From Opitutaceae bacterium (GTDB taxonomy: Bacteria > Verrucomicrobiota > Verrucomicrobiia > Opitutales > Opitutaceae), in assembly GCA_015075305.1 (NCBI GenBank), contig JABTUS010000002.1:372001-436000 (forward strand): a DNA stretch of 64,000 nucleotides, read 5' to 3'. This document shows positions 34,429 through 43,686 of the stretch, one piece after another; within the stretch, counting starts at the first letter, position 1; each line of letters begins with the position of its first letter. Under the pieces are notes generated by a model. The model ran no database searches. It saw only the letters and a list, made by a program, of their open reading frames with translations, and had not been told where the DNA came from. A program made the translations under genes and the position numbers.

Positions 34429-35143
34429 GCGTCACCTGCTCAACACCTACGTGCAGGCCGACCCCGCGGCCGACATGGGCAACCTCAACTCGCTGTCGCT
34501 CACCGAACTGATTGTCGAAACCGGGATCCACGACGCGATTGCCCGGAAACTGAATGCGAAGGGTAAACTCTCGAAGAACGCCATCGCCGAGGGCATCATC
34601 AACAATGTCCGCAAAACCATCATCCGGGACCAACTCACCGATCCAAGGTTTTATGCGGAGATGTCGAGGCTGCTGGATGACCTCATCAAGCAAAGCCGTG
34701 CGGACGCCGCCGACTACGAGGCGTTTCTCAAGAAGGCTGAAGAGCTGGCGAGGCACCTGGCAAAAAAGGAGTCGGTCGCGGATGTGCCCGGTATGTTGCA
34801 CGGCAAACCCGAGGCGATCGTGATTTTTGCCAATCTCCCCGACATTCTCGCCGGAGGGGAGTCTGCGCTTCATGACGACAACGCCATGGAGATTGAGAAG
34901 CGCGCGGCGCTGGCTCTTCTGATCGATCAAACGATGCACGAAAAGGCGCCCGCAGGATGAAAGGGCGATACAACGCGGGAGAAGCAGGTCCTCAACGCGC
35001 TTTTCCCGCTCATGTCCCATGACCTGGAGCCGACCCACAGCGAGCATTTCGTCGGTATCCTGAACAAACACTACCCGACGTGGCGTGAAGCGCGGGCCGA
35101 ATTGAACGAACTGCCGCTCAGCGCCGAGGTGTGGCGGGAATAG
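34427..35143 (+). pseudogene. hsdR: HsdR C-terminal fragment with in-frame stop, fused to YgjP-like tail
   Basis: The ATG at 34427 opens a 177-residue frame matching the helical C-terminus of type I HsdR (RHLLNTYVQADPAADMGNL, LTELIVETGIHDAIARKLNA, IINNVRKTIIRDQLTDPRFY). It stops at TGA (34958-34960) where HsdR normally has Trp. Reading through, the frame continues KGDTTREKQVLNALFPLMSHD, still HsdR. It then switches to LEPTHSEHFVGILNKHYPTW and LNELPLSAEVW, which resembles the end of YgjP/DUF45 metallopeptidases often encoded after hsdR. So both a nonsense change and a deletion joining hsdR to the next gene are present. Confidence 0.6.
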
Positions 35144-35190
35144 CATTGCGCGACCGGTGCCGTCAATCTGACCTAAGAGCCCCCGCCACA

Positions 35191-36120
35191 ATGAAGACTT
35201 CGTTCATCTGTATCGCCATCGCGCTGTCCACGACTGGCGCCGTTGCCCAGGACATCAAGGGACCCGCCCCGGTTTCCGTCTCCGCCGCCAACTACCAGAA
35301 AACCGATCGCGCGGAATTGATTCGCAATGTCTCACAAAAGAACGTCGTCAACCCTGCTGCGATGGCGGCCGCTTCAGACACTGCACCCACCCATTTCATC
35401 TTTCTCCCCGGGGAGGTGTATGAGTCCGATGTCACTTACGAGGAGCTCTGCAAACTGCTCACCCCCGCCCTGCTCAAGCGAAACCTGATCAACGCGGCCG
35501 ACGAGCAGGGGCTGATGCGCGAACCCGAAAAGGTGTCGCTGGTCCTGCGCGTGCACTATGGCATCCGTCCATGGCGCCAGCCGATCGTCCGCACGGAGCA
35601 GTTGACCTGGAAAGACGGAATCGTCCCCGGTCCCAAGGGGCGCGGACTGCACACCCTCGGTGGAGACACGCTCTGGGATAGCCGCGCGGGAGGAAACGAC
35701 GAAGCGCTGGCTGCCGCGAAGGAGAATCAGTCCGGCAGCAGCGCGTGGGGCAAGGGCGGGGGAAAATCCGGCGGGGGCTCCGGCGACTCAGGCTCGGGGG
35801 GAGCCGGCACCACCGGCATCATGAACAGCACCGCCACGGGCATCGCGGGGCTGACCGGATACGAGCGCACAAGAGACTTTCACATCATTGTGGTCGATGC
35901 GTTCGACTACGCGGAGCTCAAGGAAAAGGGAAAATCAGCCAAACGACTGTGGACCACATTCGTGGCCGCACCCAAGGAACCCAGGCAGCCATTCTCGGCG
36001 ATCGCGAAGACCCTTATCCGCAACGCAACGCCATACTTCGGGGAAACCACCGACGGACTTCAGGTCTACACCGATGCTCGCGCCAACGTGGAAATCGGCG
36101 AAGCCACTGTTGTGGAGTAG
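35191..36120 (+). CDS. Exported protein of unknown function
   Basis: The protein has 309 residues with a clear signal peptide (MKTSFICIAIALSTTGAVAQ). The mature part has an N-terminal domain (FIFLPGEVYESDVTYEELCKL, VSLVLRVHYGIRPWRQPIVR), then a Gly/Ser-rich linker (WGKGGGKSGGGSGDSGSGGAG). A second domain follows (TRDFHIIVVDAFDYAELKEK, then WTTFVAAPKEPRQPF). I do not recognise a family. Periplasmic or surface location is inferred. A terminator follows 36 bases after the stop. Confidence 0.7.
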   Translation: MKTSFICIAIALSTTGAVAQDIKGPAPVSVSAANYQKTDRAELIRNVSQKNVVNPAAMAAASDTAPTHFIFLPGEVYESDVTYEELCKLLTPALLKRNLINAADEQGLMREPEKVSLVLRVHYGIRPWRQPIVRTEQLTWKDGIVPGPKGRGLHTLGGDTLWDSRAGGNDEALAAAKENQSGSSAWGKGGGKSGGGSGDSGSGGAGTTGIMNSTATGIAGLTGYERTRDFHIIVVDAFDYAELKEKGKSAKRLWTTFVAAPKEPRQPFSAIAKTLIRNATPYFGETTDGLQVYTDARANVEIGEATVVE

Positions 36121-36155
36121 CGAAATCCCCGGCGGAAAACCAATCCGTCATTGCA

Positions 36156-36204
36156 TGATCGTCCCGCCAGCGGCGCTTCTCAGCCCGACTGGCGGGATCA
36201 TTTT
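36156..36204 (+). terminator. Rho-independent terminator
   Basis: The stem TCCCGCCAG (36162-36170) pairs perfectly with CTGGCGGGA (36189-36197). It is extended by TGATC/ATCA with one bulged G and followed by TTTT (36201-36204). It ends the exported-protein gene and separates it from the convergent S9 peptidase. Confidence 0.75.
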
Positions 36205-36216
36205 CAGCGGCGGCAA

Positions 36217-38139
36217 TCAATTGCCACCGGCACCGGGCACATGCTTCTTGAGGAAGCGGTCCACCTGCGTGAAGAACGCGATGGAGTTCTCCTCTTTCCG
36301 GAACCCATGACCCTCTCCGGATTCGATGATGAATTCGAAGTCCTTGCCCGCTCTTGAAAGGGCGGCCTTCATGTCATCGCCATGTTCACGGGTCACCCGG
36401 GGATCAGACTGACCGTAGGCCATGATGACCGGCGCACGAATGGAGGAGGCAAAGTTCACTGGCGAGCGAGCCTCAAGCTCCCTGGCATCGTCGTAAAGAT
36501 CCCCAACGCGAGTCCGCGTCCAGGCACGGCGATCCTCGGTCGAGCGTCGCTGCGAGGCGATCAGCTTGAGATTCGTCACGCCGACATAATTGACCCCGGC
36601 GCAGTACAGATCGGGAGTAAAGGCAAGGCCGGCCATGACCGCATAGCCGCCATAACTCGCACCTGCGATCACCACCCGTTTGGGATCCGCCAGCCCGGTA
36701 TCGACCGCCCATTTCACGGCGTCGCTCAGATCGTCCTGCATGATCCGCCCCCACTGCCGGTACCCGAGCCGCTCAAACCAGTCCCCATACCCGCCCGAGC
36801 CGCGATAGTTGGGCTGGAGGACCGCATAGCCGCGGTTGGCATAGAGCTGAACCTCGGGGCTGAATCCGATTTCATCCCGGATGCCAAAGGGGCCTCCATG
36901 GGGATGGATCACCAGCGGCAGATTGTGCGGATCGCGCCCGACGGGAAGCGTCAGCATGGCCTCGATCTCGAGGCCATCCCGCGCCTTGTAGCGAATCGCC
37001 TTCATCGGCGCCATGGTCTCCGGATCGATGTGCGGCCGAACGACCGCCAGTTGATCGATCTTCTTTCGCTCCTCGTCGAAGAGATAGTAGACTCCGGGTT
37101 CCCGCTCCGACCGTGCAACCACAACAATCTGATTCCGTTCGCCACTCACGGACGTCTGGCGGTTGATTGTGCCAGGCAGGGCTTCATCAAGGATTCGCTG
37201 CCTTCGGTTCATCGCCTCGTCGAAATAATGGATGCTGTCACGATCTGAAACATAGGTCACCCCGACAATCGGACTGCGCCCCAGATCATCCTGGAAGGAA
37301 ACCACGCCAGTCATGTCGTACCGATCGTCGGGGTCCGCATAGACGAGATCACCCCGCTTGTGGGTCACCGTGTCATAGCGATAGATCGCATCGGTCTTTC
37401 GTCCCTCATTTGAACGGATGAAAACCGTGCGATTGTCGGCATCGAATGCCAGGGGAATCCATCGCGGCTCTCCATCCCGAAACGTCGCCAGAGTTCTCCA
37501 ATCGTCGCCCGCCTTGTCGCGATACAGAATCGTCTCTTCCAGCGTGCGGCTATCGATCGCAAAACGGGGAACGTTGTCGCCGTCAAGAACCCAGCTCCGC
37601 ACCTGTCCTGGATTCCTGGCGATGATGGTGATCTTGCCGGTCTTCACATCCAGCCAGCAGGGATCGGCCCGATTGGCATGCGTCTGGTTGGAATAAACCA
37701 GCACGCGCCGGGGATTGTTGGGATCCCTTCGAAGGATCGATGAAATCGCCTTCGTATCGTCGAACTTCGTGAAGTTCTTTCCATCCCGGTCGATGGCAAA
37801 CGGGAGCAGATCCTCATCGCCATCATCATCCAGCAGCATCACCAGCCGGTCGTCATTCGCCCAGCGGTAGGAGGAGATGCTGAAGTCCTTGAACCCGGTG
37901 ATCAGATTCTTGGTCCGCTTCTCCGTGTCCATGATGACCAGATTCAATCGCCGTTCATACGGAACAAGCGCAGCAATGTACTTTCCGCTCGGCGAAAAGC
38001 GGAGCTGGGCGATGGCTGGATTGCGGAAAAAATGCTCCACCGGAAATTCAGCCGGTACGGACGTTGCGGCGAATGACAGACTCGCAAGGCAAAGGAAACC
38101 CAATGCCATGAAGCGGATGTTCGTGAAGGAATGATGCAT
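36217..38139 (-). CDS. S9-family prolyl oligopeptidase/dipeptidyl-aminopeptidase-like
   Basis: This 640-residue exported protein has a signal peptide (MALGFLCLASLSFAATS). A beta-propeller region (about 35-380) is followed by an alpha/beta-hydrolase domain: LPLVIHPHGGPFGIRDE (oxyanion region), NYRGSGGYGDWF and the nucleophile elbow GASYGGYAVM with Ser495. MAYGQSDPRVTREH holds the acid and GEGHGFRKEEN the catalytic His. It cleaves short peptides in the periplasm. It is a single gene with terminators on both sides. Confidence 0.9.
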   Translation of the reverse strand: MHHSFTNIRFMALGFLCLASLSFAATSVPAEFPVEHFFRNPAIAQLRFSPSGKYIAALVPYERRLNLVIMDTEKRTKNLITGFKDFSISSYRWANDDRLVMLLDDDGDEDLLPFAIDRDGKNFTKFDDTKAISSILRRDPNNPRRVLVYSNQTHANRADPCWLDVKTGKITIIARNPGQVRSWVLDGDNVPRFAIDSRTLEETILYRDKAGDDWRTLATFRDGEPRWIPLAFDADNRTVFIRSNEGRKTDAIYRYDTVTHKRGDLVYADPDDRYDMTGVVSFQDDLGRSPIVGVTYVSDRDSIHYFDEAMNRRQRILDEALPGTINRQTSVSGERNQIVVVARSEREPGVYYLFDEERKKIDQLAVVRPHIDPETMAPMKAIRYKARDGLEIEAMLTLPVGRDPHNLPLVIHPHGGPFGIRDEIGFSPEVQLYANRGYAVLQPNYRGSGGYGDWFERLGYRQWGRIMQDDLSDAVKWAVDTGLADPKRVVIAGASYGGYAVMAGLAFTPDLYCAGVNYVGVTNLKLIASQRRSTEDRRAWTRTRVGDLYDDARELEARSPVNFASSIRAPVIMAYGQSDPRVTREHGDDMKAALSRAGKDFEFIIESGEGHGFRKEENSIAFFTQVDRFLKKHVPGAGGN

Positions 38140-38260
38140 GAACCGGACTACATTTTAGGGTTTGGCGATGTCTGGCATCGAACGGCAATTCACAGCATCC
38201 ATCTCAGTGAGCTCGAGCTGCGTTTCTTCCGACCCGTCCATGCCTCGCACCGTATTCTCA

Positions 38261-38304
38261 TTCGAAAAATGAAACAGCCTCGCTTCGATGACGCCGCGAG
38301 GCTG
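38261..38304 (-). terminator. Rho-independent terminator of the TonB receptor gene
   Basis: CAGCCTCGC (38275-38283) and GCGAGGCTG (38296-38304) form a perfect 9-bp stem. In the minus direction the stem is followed by TTTCATTTTTCG. It lies 28 bases past the TonB receptor stop. Confidence 0.8.
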
Positions 38305-38331
38305 CCGCTAAGAACCAACTAGGAAGGATGA

Positions 38332-41085
38332 CTAGAATTCCTTTTCAAGCCGGAGATAGATGAAGCGCCCGAGGCCGATGCGGCCATAGGTGCTCTGGTC
38401 AAAGCTCGACGACTCATAGCCATTGAATGGGGGTTCCTTGTCGAAGACATTGTTGACGCCGATGGTTGCCTTCGTGTCCCAGAAGCCCTTGTAGGAAAAC
38501 TGGGCATTAACCGTGGTGACAGCATTCTCACCCCAGCCTGCAGCCGTATAGGCATCGTTGAAGTACGCGCCGATATAGTTCACGCGAACCGCGGAACCAT
38601 AGTCCTTGTAGGCCCAGGACGCGGACGCTGAGCCATTCCACTTCGGATTGTTGTACAAACCGACATTCTCAAAATCGTCGGGCAGGTTGCCGCTGGCATC
38701 ACGGATGCCCGAATTCGACTTGATGCTCAAGGTGCGTGTCGTGTTGAGGGTGAAAAGGAAATCACCCACGCGCGTGTTGCGGAGGTCATACTTCGCCTCA
38801 AAATCCACTCCCGAATACCACTGTTTCGCGACATTGAAGGGAACGCGGCGGAGGTAGAGGATCGGGCCGGGATTTCCCTGGGTGTTGTCACGCACAACCG
38901 CTCCGGGGAACTGGTCTTCGCGCGCGAGCAGGGTTGTGTCGGACGGCGAGGAAATCACGTCATCGATCTCGAATTTGAAGTAGTCGACCGAGAGGGACAG
39001 TCCCTTCACAGCCTTAACGTCAAACACGGCTCCACCGTACCAGATGTCTGCTTCCTCCGGTTTGAGGTCGGCATTGCCCGAGGTGATGATCCTCATCTGG
39101 GTGGCGGGATCCTGCGGACGCTTGGGGTCCGTGCGGGTTGTGGACGTAAACGCTGTCGTGGCGGCGGTGAACAGGCGGCCCATGTCCGGCGCCTTGAAGG
39201 ATTGTGAGAATGATGCGCGCAGGAGAACATCCACGATCTTTGTCGGAGGCAGCTTGAACTTGGCACCGATCTTTGGCTTGGTCGTGGTGCCAAAATCGCT
39301 GTAATCCTCAAAGCGGCCCGCCGCCTGGACTTCGATTTGGCGGGTGATGGGGAAGGTTGCCTCCACATAGGCGGAGAAAATGGTCCGGTCACCGCGGTAG
39401 GGCGTGCCTCCGCCCGATCCGACATAGGCTGAGGTATCGGGATCCTGCTTTATCATGTCCTTGCGATACTCGCTGCCGATGGCCACTCCGATGTCGCCGC
39501 CGGGCAGTTCAAACAGGTTTCCGGTGACAGTGGCATCCAGCATCTCCGCCTTTGCCGCATACACGGAATTGGAAATCGTGAACAAGTTGTCGACGAGGCT
39601 CTGATTGTCGGAAGGGCCGAATGGATTCAGGGCAGTCTGGCGTGTCGTGCCATCAAGCGCCCGCTGAAGGTCCACTGCACGGATCTGATTCCGGGCGGTC
39701 GTCGTAACGTCGCCGCGACCGAGCGAGGCGCCAACCTCCCAGCTCCAATTGTCATCAATGTCACCACCCACACCCATCAAATAGGTGACTGCAGAGCTCT
39801 TCGTGTCGAACTTGCGGGCAGGACCAAAGTTTGTCCGGTAAAGGAAGTTGGTGATGTTGATCCCAAGGGGATTGTAGGGGTTGGTCGGGGGAATGTTCAG
39901 GAGGCCCGTGGGTCCGGTTCCCGCATTCTGCGTGCTCTGGATCACCGACGGCGTGAATGAGAAATTCGTTTGGTTGTTGCTGTAGATAACCTCTCCAAAG
40001 AAGTACAGGCTGTCGCTGATTTCATGCTTAATGTTCGCGTAGACGCCGTAGTAATCAAAGGGAGGGAAAAGCTGATAGGTCTGCGCGAAGTCATAGCGGT
40101 TCGCATTGGTCAATGGGTTCGCCAAGGCAAACTGCGACTTCACCGGGTTCGCAGTCGGTTTGCCTCCCGTCAGCGCATAGGTGCCGCCTCCCGTGGTGAA
40201 CCCTGCTGCGGCCGCCTGCGCAGCGGACAGATTGAGATTTGCCGGCCAGTTTGCAGAGCTGTTCTGGTTTGTGCCCTTGGGAGCATGACTGGAATAGTCG
40301 GTCGTCTTGGAGCGGTCGAAGTCCCGAATGAAGTTGTCATTCGCTCCAACGTAGCTGGCCACCATGACGATAGAGGTCTTGCCGGTTTGGGCACCCACCA
40401 GGACCGAGGTTTCCTTCGTGAAGGTATCGTGACCGAGGGTGTTGCCACCGAGCAAATCGACGCGAAGGCCGCTGTAATTGCGCTTAAGTTTGATGTCCAT
40501 CACACCCGTCACGGCATCAGATCCGTAAATCGCGGATGCACCGTCCTTAAGGTAGGTGATTTGATCGATCGCTGCCAGCGGTATCGAATTGAAGTCAAAC
40601 ACCGACTGATTGTTTGAATTCGTCAGTGCGTAGCCAACTGAACGGCGTCCATTGACCAGCACCAGGAACCGGTTGCTGCCAAGGCCGCGCGGATTGACCG
40701 TGGCCGCGCCACGCGTAAACGAGGCGGTTTGAACGATCGAGTTGGTGGAGCCGGTGTTGAACGGAAGGCTCTGCACGAAATCGCCCAAACTCGTGAAGCC
40801 ACCCATCTTGATCTCTTCCGAGCTAAAGGTCACCACGGGTTGTGGCGTTTCCGCATCCAGGCGCTTGATGCGCGATCCTGTCACCTCAAACTTTTCCATC
40901 TTAACATGTTCAGTCTTCGATGGATCGTTGGTGGTTGGCTGCGTTTGTGCCTGAACTTCAGTTCCAGCACCCACGGTCATGGCGATAAGCGCCAATGCTA
41001 TTTTGCTGCTATAACGGTCGGCAAAGATCGCTTTGGCTGAAAATGCGCGATCCGTAACCAACCCCGACAGACGGAGGTAGTTCAT
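38332..41085 (-). CDS. TonB-dependent outer-membrane receptor
   Basis: The protein is about 917 residues with an N-terminal signal region (KIALALIAMTVGAGTEVQAQ). A TonB-box-like start (EHVKMEKFEVTGSRIKRLDA) leads into a plug domain (TLGDFVQSLPFNTGSTNS-like, VNPRGLGSNRFLVLVNGRR, YLKDGASAIYGSDAVTGVMD). A long beta-barrel ends in RFIYLRLEKEF, with the terminal aromatic residue needed for outer-membrane insertion. It imports an unknown ligand. No SusD-like partner is present, and the nearest upstream genes are a GMC dehydrogenase pair, which hints at a sugar-acid or polyol ligand (weak inference). The ATG at 41085 is chosen. ATG 41127 is in frame. Confidence 0.9.
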   Translation of the reverse strand: MNYLRLSGLVTDRAFSAKAIFADRYSSKIALALIAMTVGAGTEVQAQTQPTTNDPSKTEHVKMEKFEVTGSRIKRLDAETPQPVVTFSSEEIKMGGFTSLGDFVQSLPFNTGSTNSIVQTASFTRGAATVNPRGLGSNRFLVLVNGRRSVGYALTNSNNQSVFDFNSIPLAAIDQITYLKDGASAIYGSDAVTGVMDIKLKRNYSGLRVDLLGGNTLGHDTFTKETSVLVGAQTGKTSIVMVASYVGANDNFIRDFDRSKTTDYSSHAPKGTNQNSSANWPANLNLSAAQAAAAGFTTGGGTYALTGGKPTANPVKSQFALANPLTNANRYDFAQTYQLFPPFDYYGVYANIKHEISDSLYFFGEVIYSNNQTNFSFTPSVIQSTQNAGTGPTGLLNIPPTNPYNPLGINITNFLYRTNFGPARKFDTKSSAVTYLMGVGGDIDDNWSWEVGASLGRGDVTTTARNQIRAVDLQRALDGTTRQTALNPFGPSDNQSLVDNLFTISNSVYAAKAEMLDATVTGNLFELPGGDIGVAIGSEYRKDMIKQDPDTSAYVGSGGGTPYRGDRTIFSAYVEATFPITRQIEVQAAGRFEDYSDFGTTTKPKIGAKFKLPPTKIVDVLLRASFSQSFKAPDMGRLFTAATTAFTSTTRTDPKRPQDPATQMRIITSGNADLKPEEADIWYGGAVFDVKAVKGLSLSVDYFKFEIDDVISSPSDTTLLAREDQFPGAVVRDNTQGNPGPILYLRRVPFNVAKQWYSGVDFEAKYDLRNTRVGDFLFTLNTTRTLSIKSNSGIRDASGNLPDDFENVGLYNNPKWNGSASASWAYKDYGSAVRVNYIGAYFNDAYTAAGWGENAVTTVNAQFSYKGFWDTKATIGVNNVFDKEPPFNGYESSSFDQSTYGRIGLGRFIYLRLEKEF

Positions 41086-41202
41086 GTTGTATTTGTTGTT
41101 CGTTGTCAAATAAGCCAGACGGCTCAAAAAGTCGCCAAAGCTTTATTTTGGTCGGGAGGTAAACAAATCCAGACGAATTGTGCAATAAATAAGTCGAATT
41201 GA

Positions 41203-41226
41203 CTGACTATCGCGATATGAAGTCAG
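41203..41226 (-). promoter_or_regulatory. Inverted repeat in the TonB receptor upstream region
   Basis: CTGACT-N12-AGTCAG surrounds the palindrome ATCGCGAT in the AT-rich 290-base gap between the TonB receptor and the dehydrogenase subunit gene. It lies about 120 bases upstream of the receptor start and could be an operator. No confident -35/-10 pair was found. Confidence 0.3.
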
Positions 41227-41374
41227 CTAATCTCCGATCGGCTGAAATCGCAGATGAACAACCGCACTCCGGGAGTCCTAGGCGTCGATTCACTCGCTCC
41301 CGTCAATGTGTGGCGCGCGTGAGTTCATCACGCCGTGCGTTCGAAAAGTTGAGCGTTTGAGGTCGATGAATGAC

Positions 41375-41980
41375 CTAAAGGGTCCAGTTCCGATTTCCCA
41401 CCTCGGAAATTGGCGCACAGGCTTCAAAAGCTCCGGGCACGGGGTCGTAGTGGAGCACGTTCTTTCCGACTGCTTCTGATGTAAAATACCCAAGCACTGT
41501 CATATCGCGGATCAGACGGAAAAATCGGCGGCGATCGTCCCGGGCATCCGTTGCAATGGCAGTCAGCAAGGCATCCTGTTCCGGTGCCGCAAGTCTCGAA
41601 AATGTCCTGCCGTGAGTCTTGCGACTCTCGTTTTCCACATCCGCCAACCCGGTCACCAGGGAATCATGCTCCTCGGTGGTCATGTACCCGATGCACATGA
41701 GATTGATGAATTCCGGCACCGCCACGTCAACAGCACCAGGGGTGTCCGTTCTTGGAATGATTCGTTCGACCATGGCCGTGAGGGTTTCCATCTCACCCTG
41801 CGACAGCCTTGCCGACTGTGGGGGGCCGGGCATGCCTTTTTCCTGCGCATGAAGCACCCGCGTCACCAGCGATGGCGAAAAGGCGATTCCCATCAGCAGT
41901 GAGGCGCGGCGAATGGCCTCACGGCGAGTCAGGTCCGTGGCGGATGATCGATTGGGTTCCGTGCTCATGGCTGCTTCCAT
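41375..41980 (-). CDS. Gluconate 2-dehydrogenase subunit 3 family protein
   Basis: The 201-residue protein begins with a Tat-type signal (TRREAIRRASLLMGIAFS). The mature part matches the small subunit 3 of membrane-bound GMC dehydrogenases (LTAMVERIIPRTDTPGAVDV, VPEFINLMCIGYMT, FFRLIRDMTVLGYFTSEA). It helps export and stabilise the catalytic subunit. Its ATG (41980-41978) overlaps the GMC stop as TGATG, so the two are coupled. A second ATG four codons later has GGAAG before it and may also serve. Confidence 0.85.
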   Translation of the reverse strand: MEAAMSTEPNRSSATDLTRREAIRRASLLMGIAFSPSLVTRVLHAQEKGMPGPPQSARLSQGEMETLTAMVERIIPRTDTPGAVDVAVPEFINLMCIGYMTTEEHDSLVTGLADVENESRKTHGRTFSRLAAPEQDALLTAIATDARDDRRRFFRLIRDMTVLGYFTSEAVGKNVLHYDPVPGAFEACAPISEVGNRNWTL

Positions 41981-43686
41981 CAGAGGTTGTGCTTCTTGAG
42001 TTCACTCACCGCGTGGTCGCAGGCCCGGGCCGTGAGAGCCATGTAGGTCAGCGAGGGATTGACGCAGGAAGACGACGTCATGCATGCGCCGTCCGTAACG
42101 AAAACATTCGGAACCGAGTGAACCTGATTCCACTTGTTCAAGACCGATGTCCGGGGATCCCTTCCCATTCGCGCAGTGCCCATCTCATGTATGCAAAGCC
42201 CGGGTGCCAGAGGATCATCGAAGGGCGTGATGTCTTTGAGCCCCGCCGCCTCGAGCATCTCAACCGCCGACGCCTTCATGTCCTTGCGCATCGCGTACTC
42301 GTTCTCCTTCCACTCGCAATCAAAGGTGACCGTCGGCTGTCCCCACTTGTCGCGAACCTTTTCGTTCAGGTACATCCGGTTGGCATGGTACGGCAGACAC
42401 TCACCCCAGGATCCAATGCCGAATCTCCACGGACCGGGCGCAACGAGATCAACCTTCATTTGTGAGCCAAAATAACTGAGCTCACGGATGCCCCGGGACC
42501 AGTCACTGCGGCTTCCACGGCCTTGATAGCCAAAGCCACGCAGGTAGTCCTTGCGCTGGGATTTTCGATCCAGATTGCGGAAGCGCGGGATGTAGATGCC
42601 GTTGGGGCGCTGACCCTTGTAAAACATGTCCGCAAACTCGTCGGACGTGCCATTGGCTCCCACCTTGAAATGGTGATCCATCAGGTTGTGACCGAGTTCA
42701 CCACTGTCGTTACCCAATCCGTTGGGGAAGCGATCTGACTTCGAATTCAGCAGAATGAACGTCGAGGCAATGGCCGACGCGCACGAAAAGATGATTTTCG
42801 CATGATACTCAATGACTTCATTTGTCTCTGCATCAATGATCCGCACACCACTGGCGCGCTTGGCATCCGGATCGTAAATGATCTCATTCACAATCGAATA
42901 AGGGCGCAGCGTCAGGTTCCCCGAAGCATACGCAGCGGGCAATGTGGACGCGTTGCTGCTGAAATATGCACCGTACGGACAACCGCGGATGCATCGGTTG
43001 CGGAATTGACAAGTGGCTCGGCCATTGTGAGGAACCGTCAGATTGGCGGTGCGACCAATAATCATCGCCCTACCATCGAAGGCGCTCGCAATGCGCTGCT
43101 TGACCTGCCGCTCAAGGCAGTTGAGTGCCATCGGGGGCAGGAACTGCCCGTCCGGCAACTGAGGAAGGCCTTCCTTGCTTCCACTGATGCCCGCAAATCG
43201 CTCCACGTAGTCATACCACGGTGAAATGTCCGCATACCGGATCGGCCAGTCGACCGACATCCCATCAACGGCGTTCGCTTCGAAATCCAGATCGCTCCAA
43301 CGGTACGACTGGCGCCCCCAGGTCAGTGACCGCCCTCCCACCTGATACCCACGCATCCAGTCAAAACGCTTGTCCTCTGAATAGGGGTTCTCAAGGTCGT
43401 TGACGAACCAATGGGCAGACGCGGGATGGGTCGTATAACCCGTACGATTCTGCTTAAGCTGCTTCGCAAGATCGGCATTCGACAGTTTGGTGCGCCCCGG
43501 AAACTCCCACGATTCCATCATCGCGGTCGGGTAGTCGCCGTGCTTCACATCTTGTCCGCGCTCCAGTAGAAGGGTTTTTAACCCCTTCTCGCTCAATTCC
43601 TTGGCAGCCCACCCACCACTGATCCCCGACCCTATCACTATTGCGTCGAACGTATTCTGTTGGGTGCCAGTTCCTTGAATATTCAT
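41980..43686 (-). CDS. GMC-family FAD dehydrogenase (gluconate/sorbosone-type)
   Basis: This 568-residue flavoprotein has the FAD motif DAIVIGSGISGGWAAKELSE and the GMC blocks GRSLTWGRQSYRWSDLDFEA and CRFRNRCIRGCPYGAYFSSN-like cysteine region. The C-terminal catalytic part is GLCIHEMGTARMG, with the active-site His, and VTDGACMTSSSCVNPSLTYMALTARACDH. The enzyme lacks its own signal and is likely carried out by the Tat signal of subunit 3. No cytochrome subunit is adjacent; the diheme cytochrome at 15.2 kb is a distant candidate. The ATG at 43686 is chosen. Confidence 0.88.
   Translation of the reverse strand: MNIQGTGTQQNTFDAIVIGSGISGGWAAKELSEKGLKTLLLERGQDVKHGDYPTAMMESWEFPGRTKLSNADLAKQLKQNRTGYTTHPASAHWFVNDLENPYSEDKRFDWMRGYQVGGRSLTWGRQSYRWSDLDFEANAVDGMSVDWPIRYADISPWYDYVERFAGISGSKEGLPQLPDGQFLPPMALNCLERQVKQRIASAFDGRAMIIGRTANLTVPHNGRATCQFRNRCIRGCPYGAYFSSNASTLPAAYASGNLTLRPYSIVNEIIYDPDAKRASGVRIIDAETNEVIEYHAKIIFSCASAIASTFILLNSKSDRFPNGLGNDSGELGHNLMDHHFKVGANGTSDEFADMFYKGQRPNGIYIPRFRNLDRKSQRKDYLRGFGYQGRGSRSDWSRGIRELSYFGSQMKVDLVAPGPWRFGIGSWGECLPYHANRMYLNEKVRDKWGQPTVTFDCEWKENEYAMRKDMKASAVEMLEAAGLKDITPFDDPLAPGLCIHEMGTARMGRDPRTSVLNKWNQVHSVPNVFVTDGACMTSSSCVNPSLTYMALTARACDHAVSELKKHNL

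Noticed and set aside
29252-35143. Insertion sequence or transposase in the defence island
   Set aside because: No transposase frame, terminal inverted repeats or target duplications were found.
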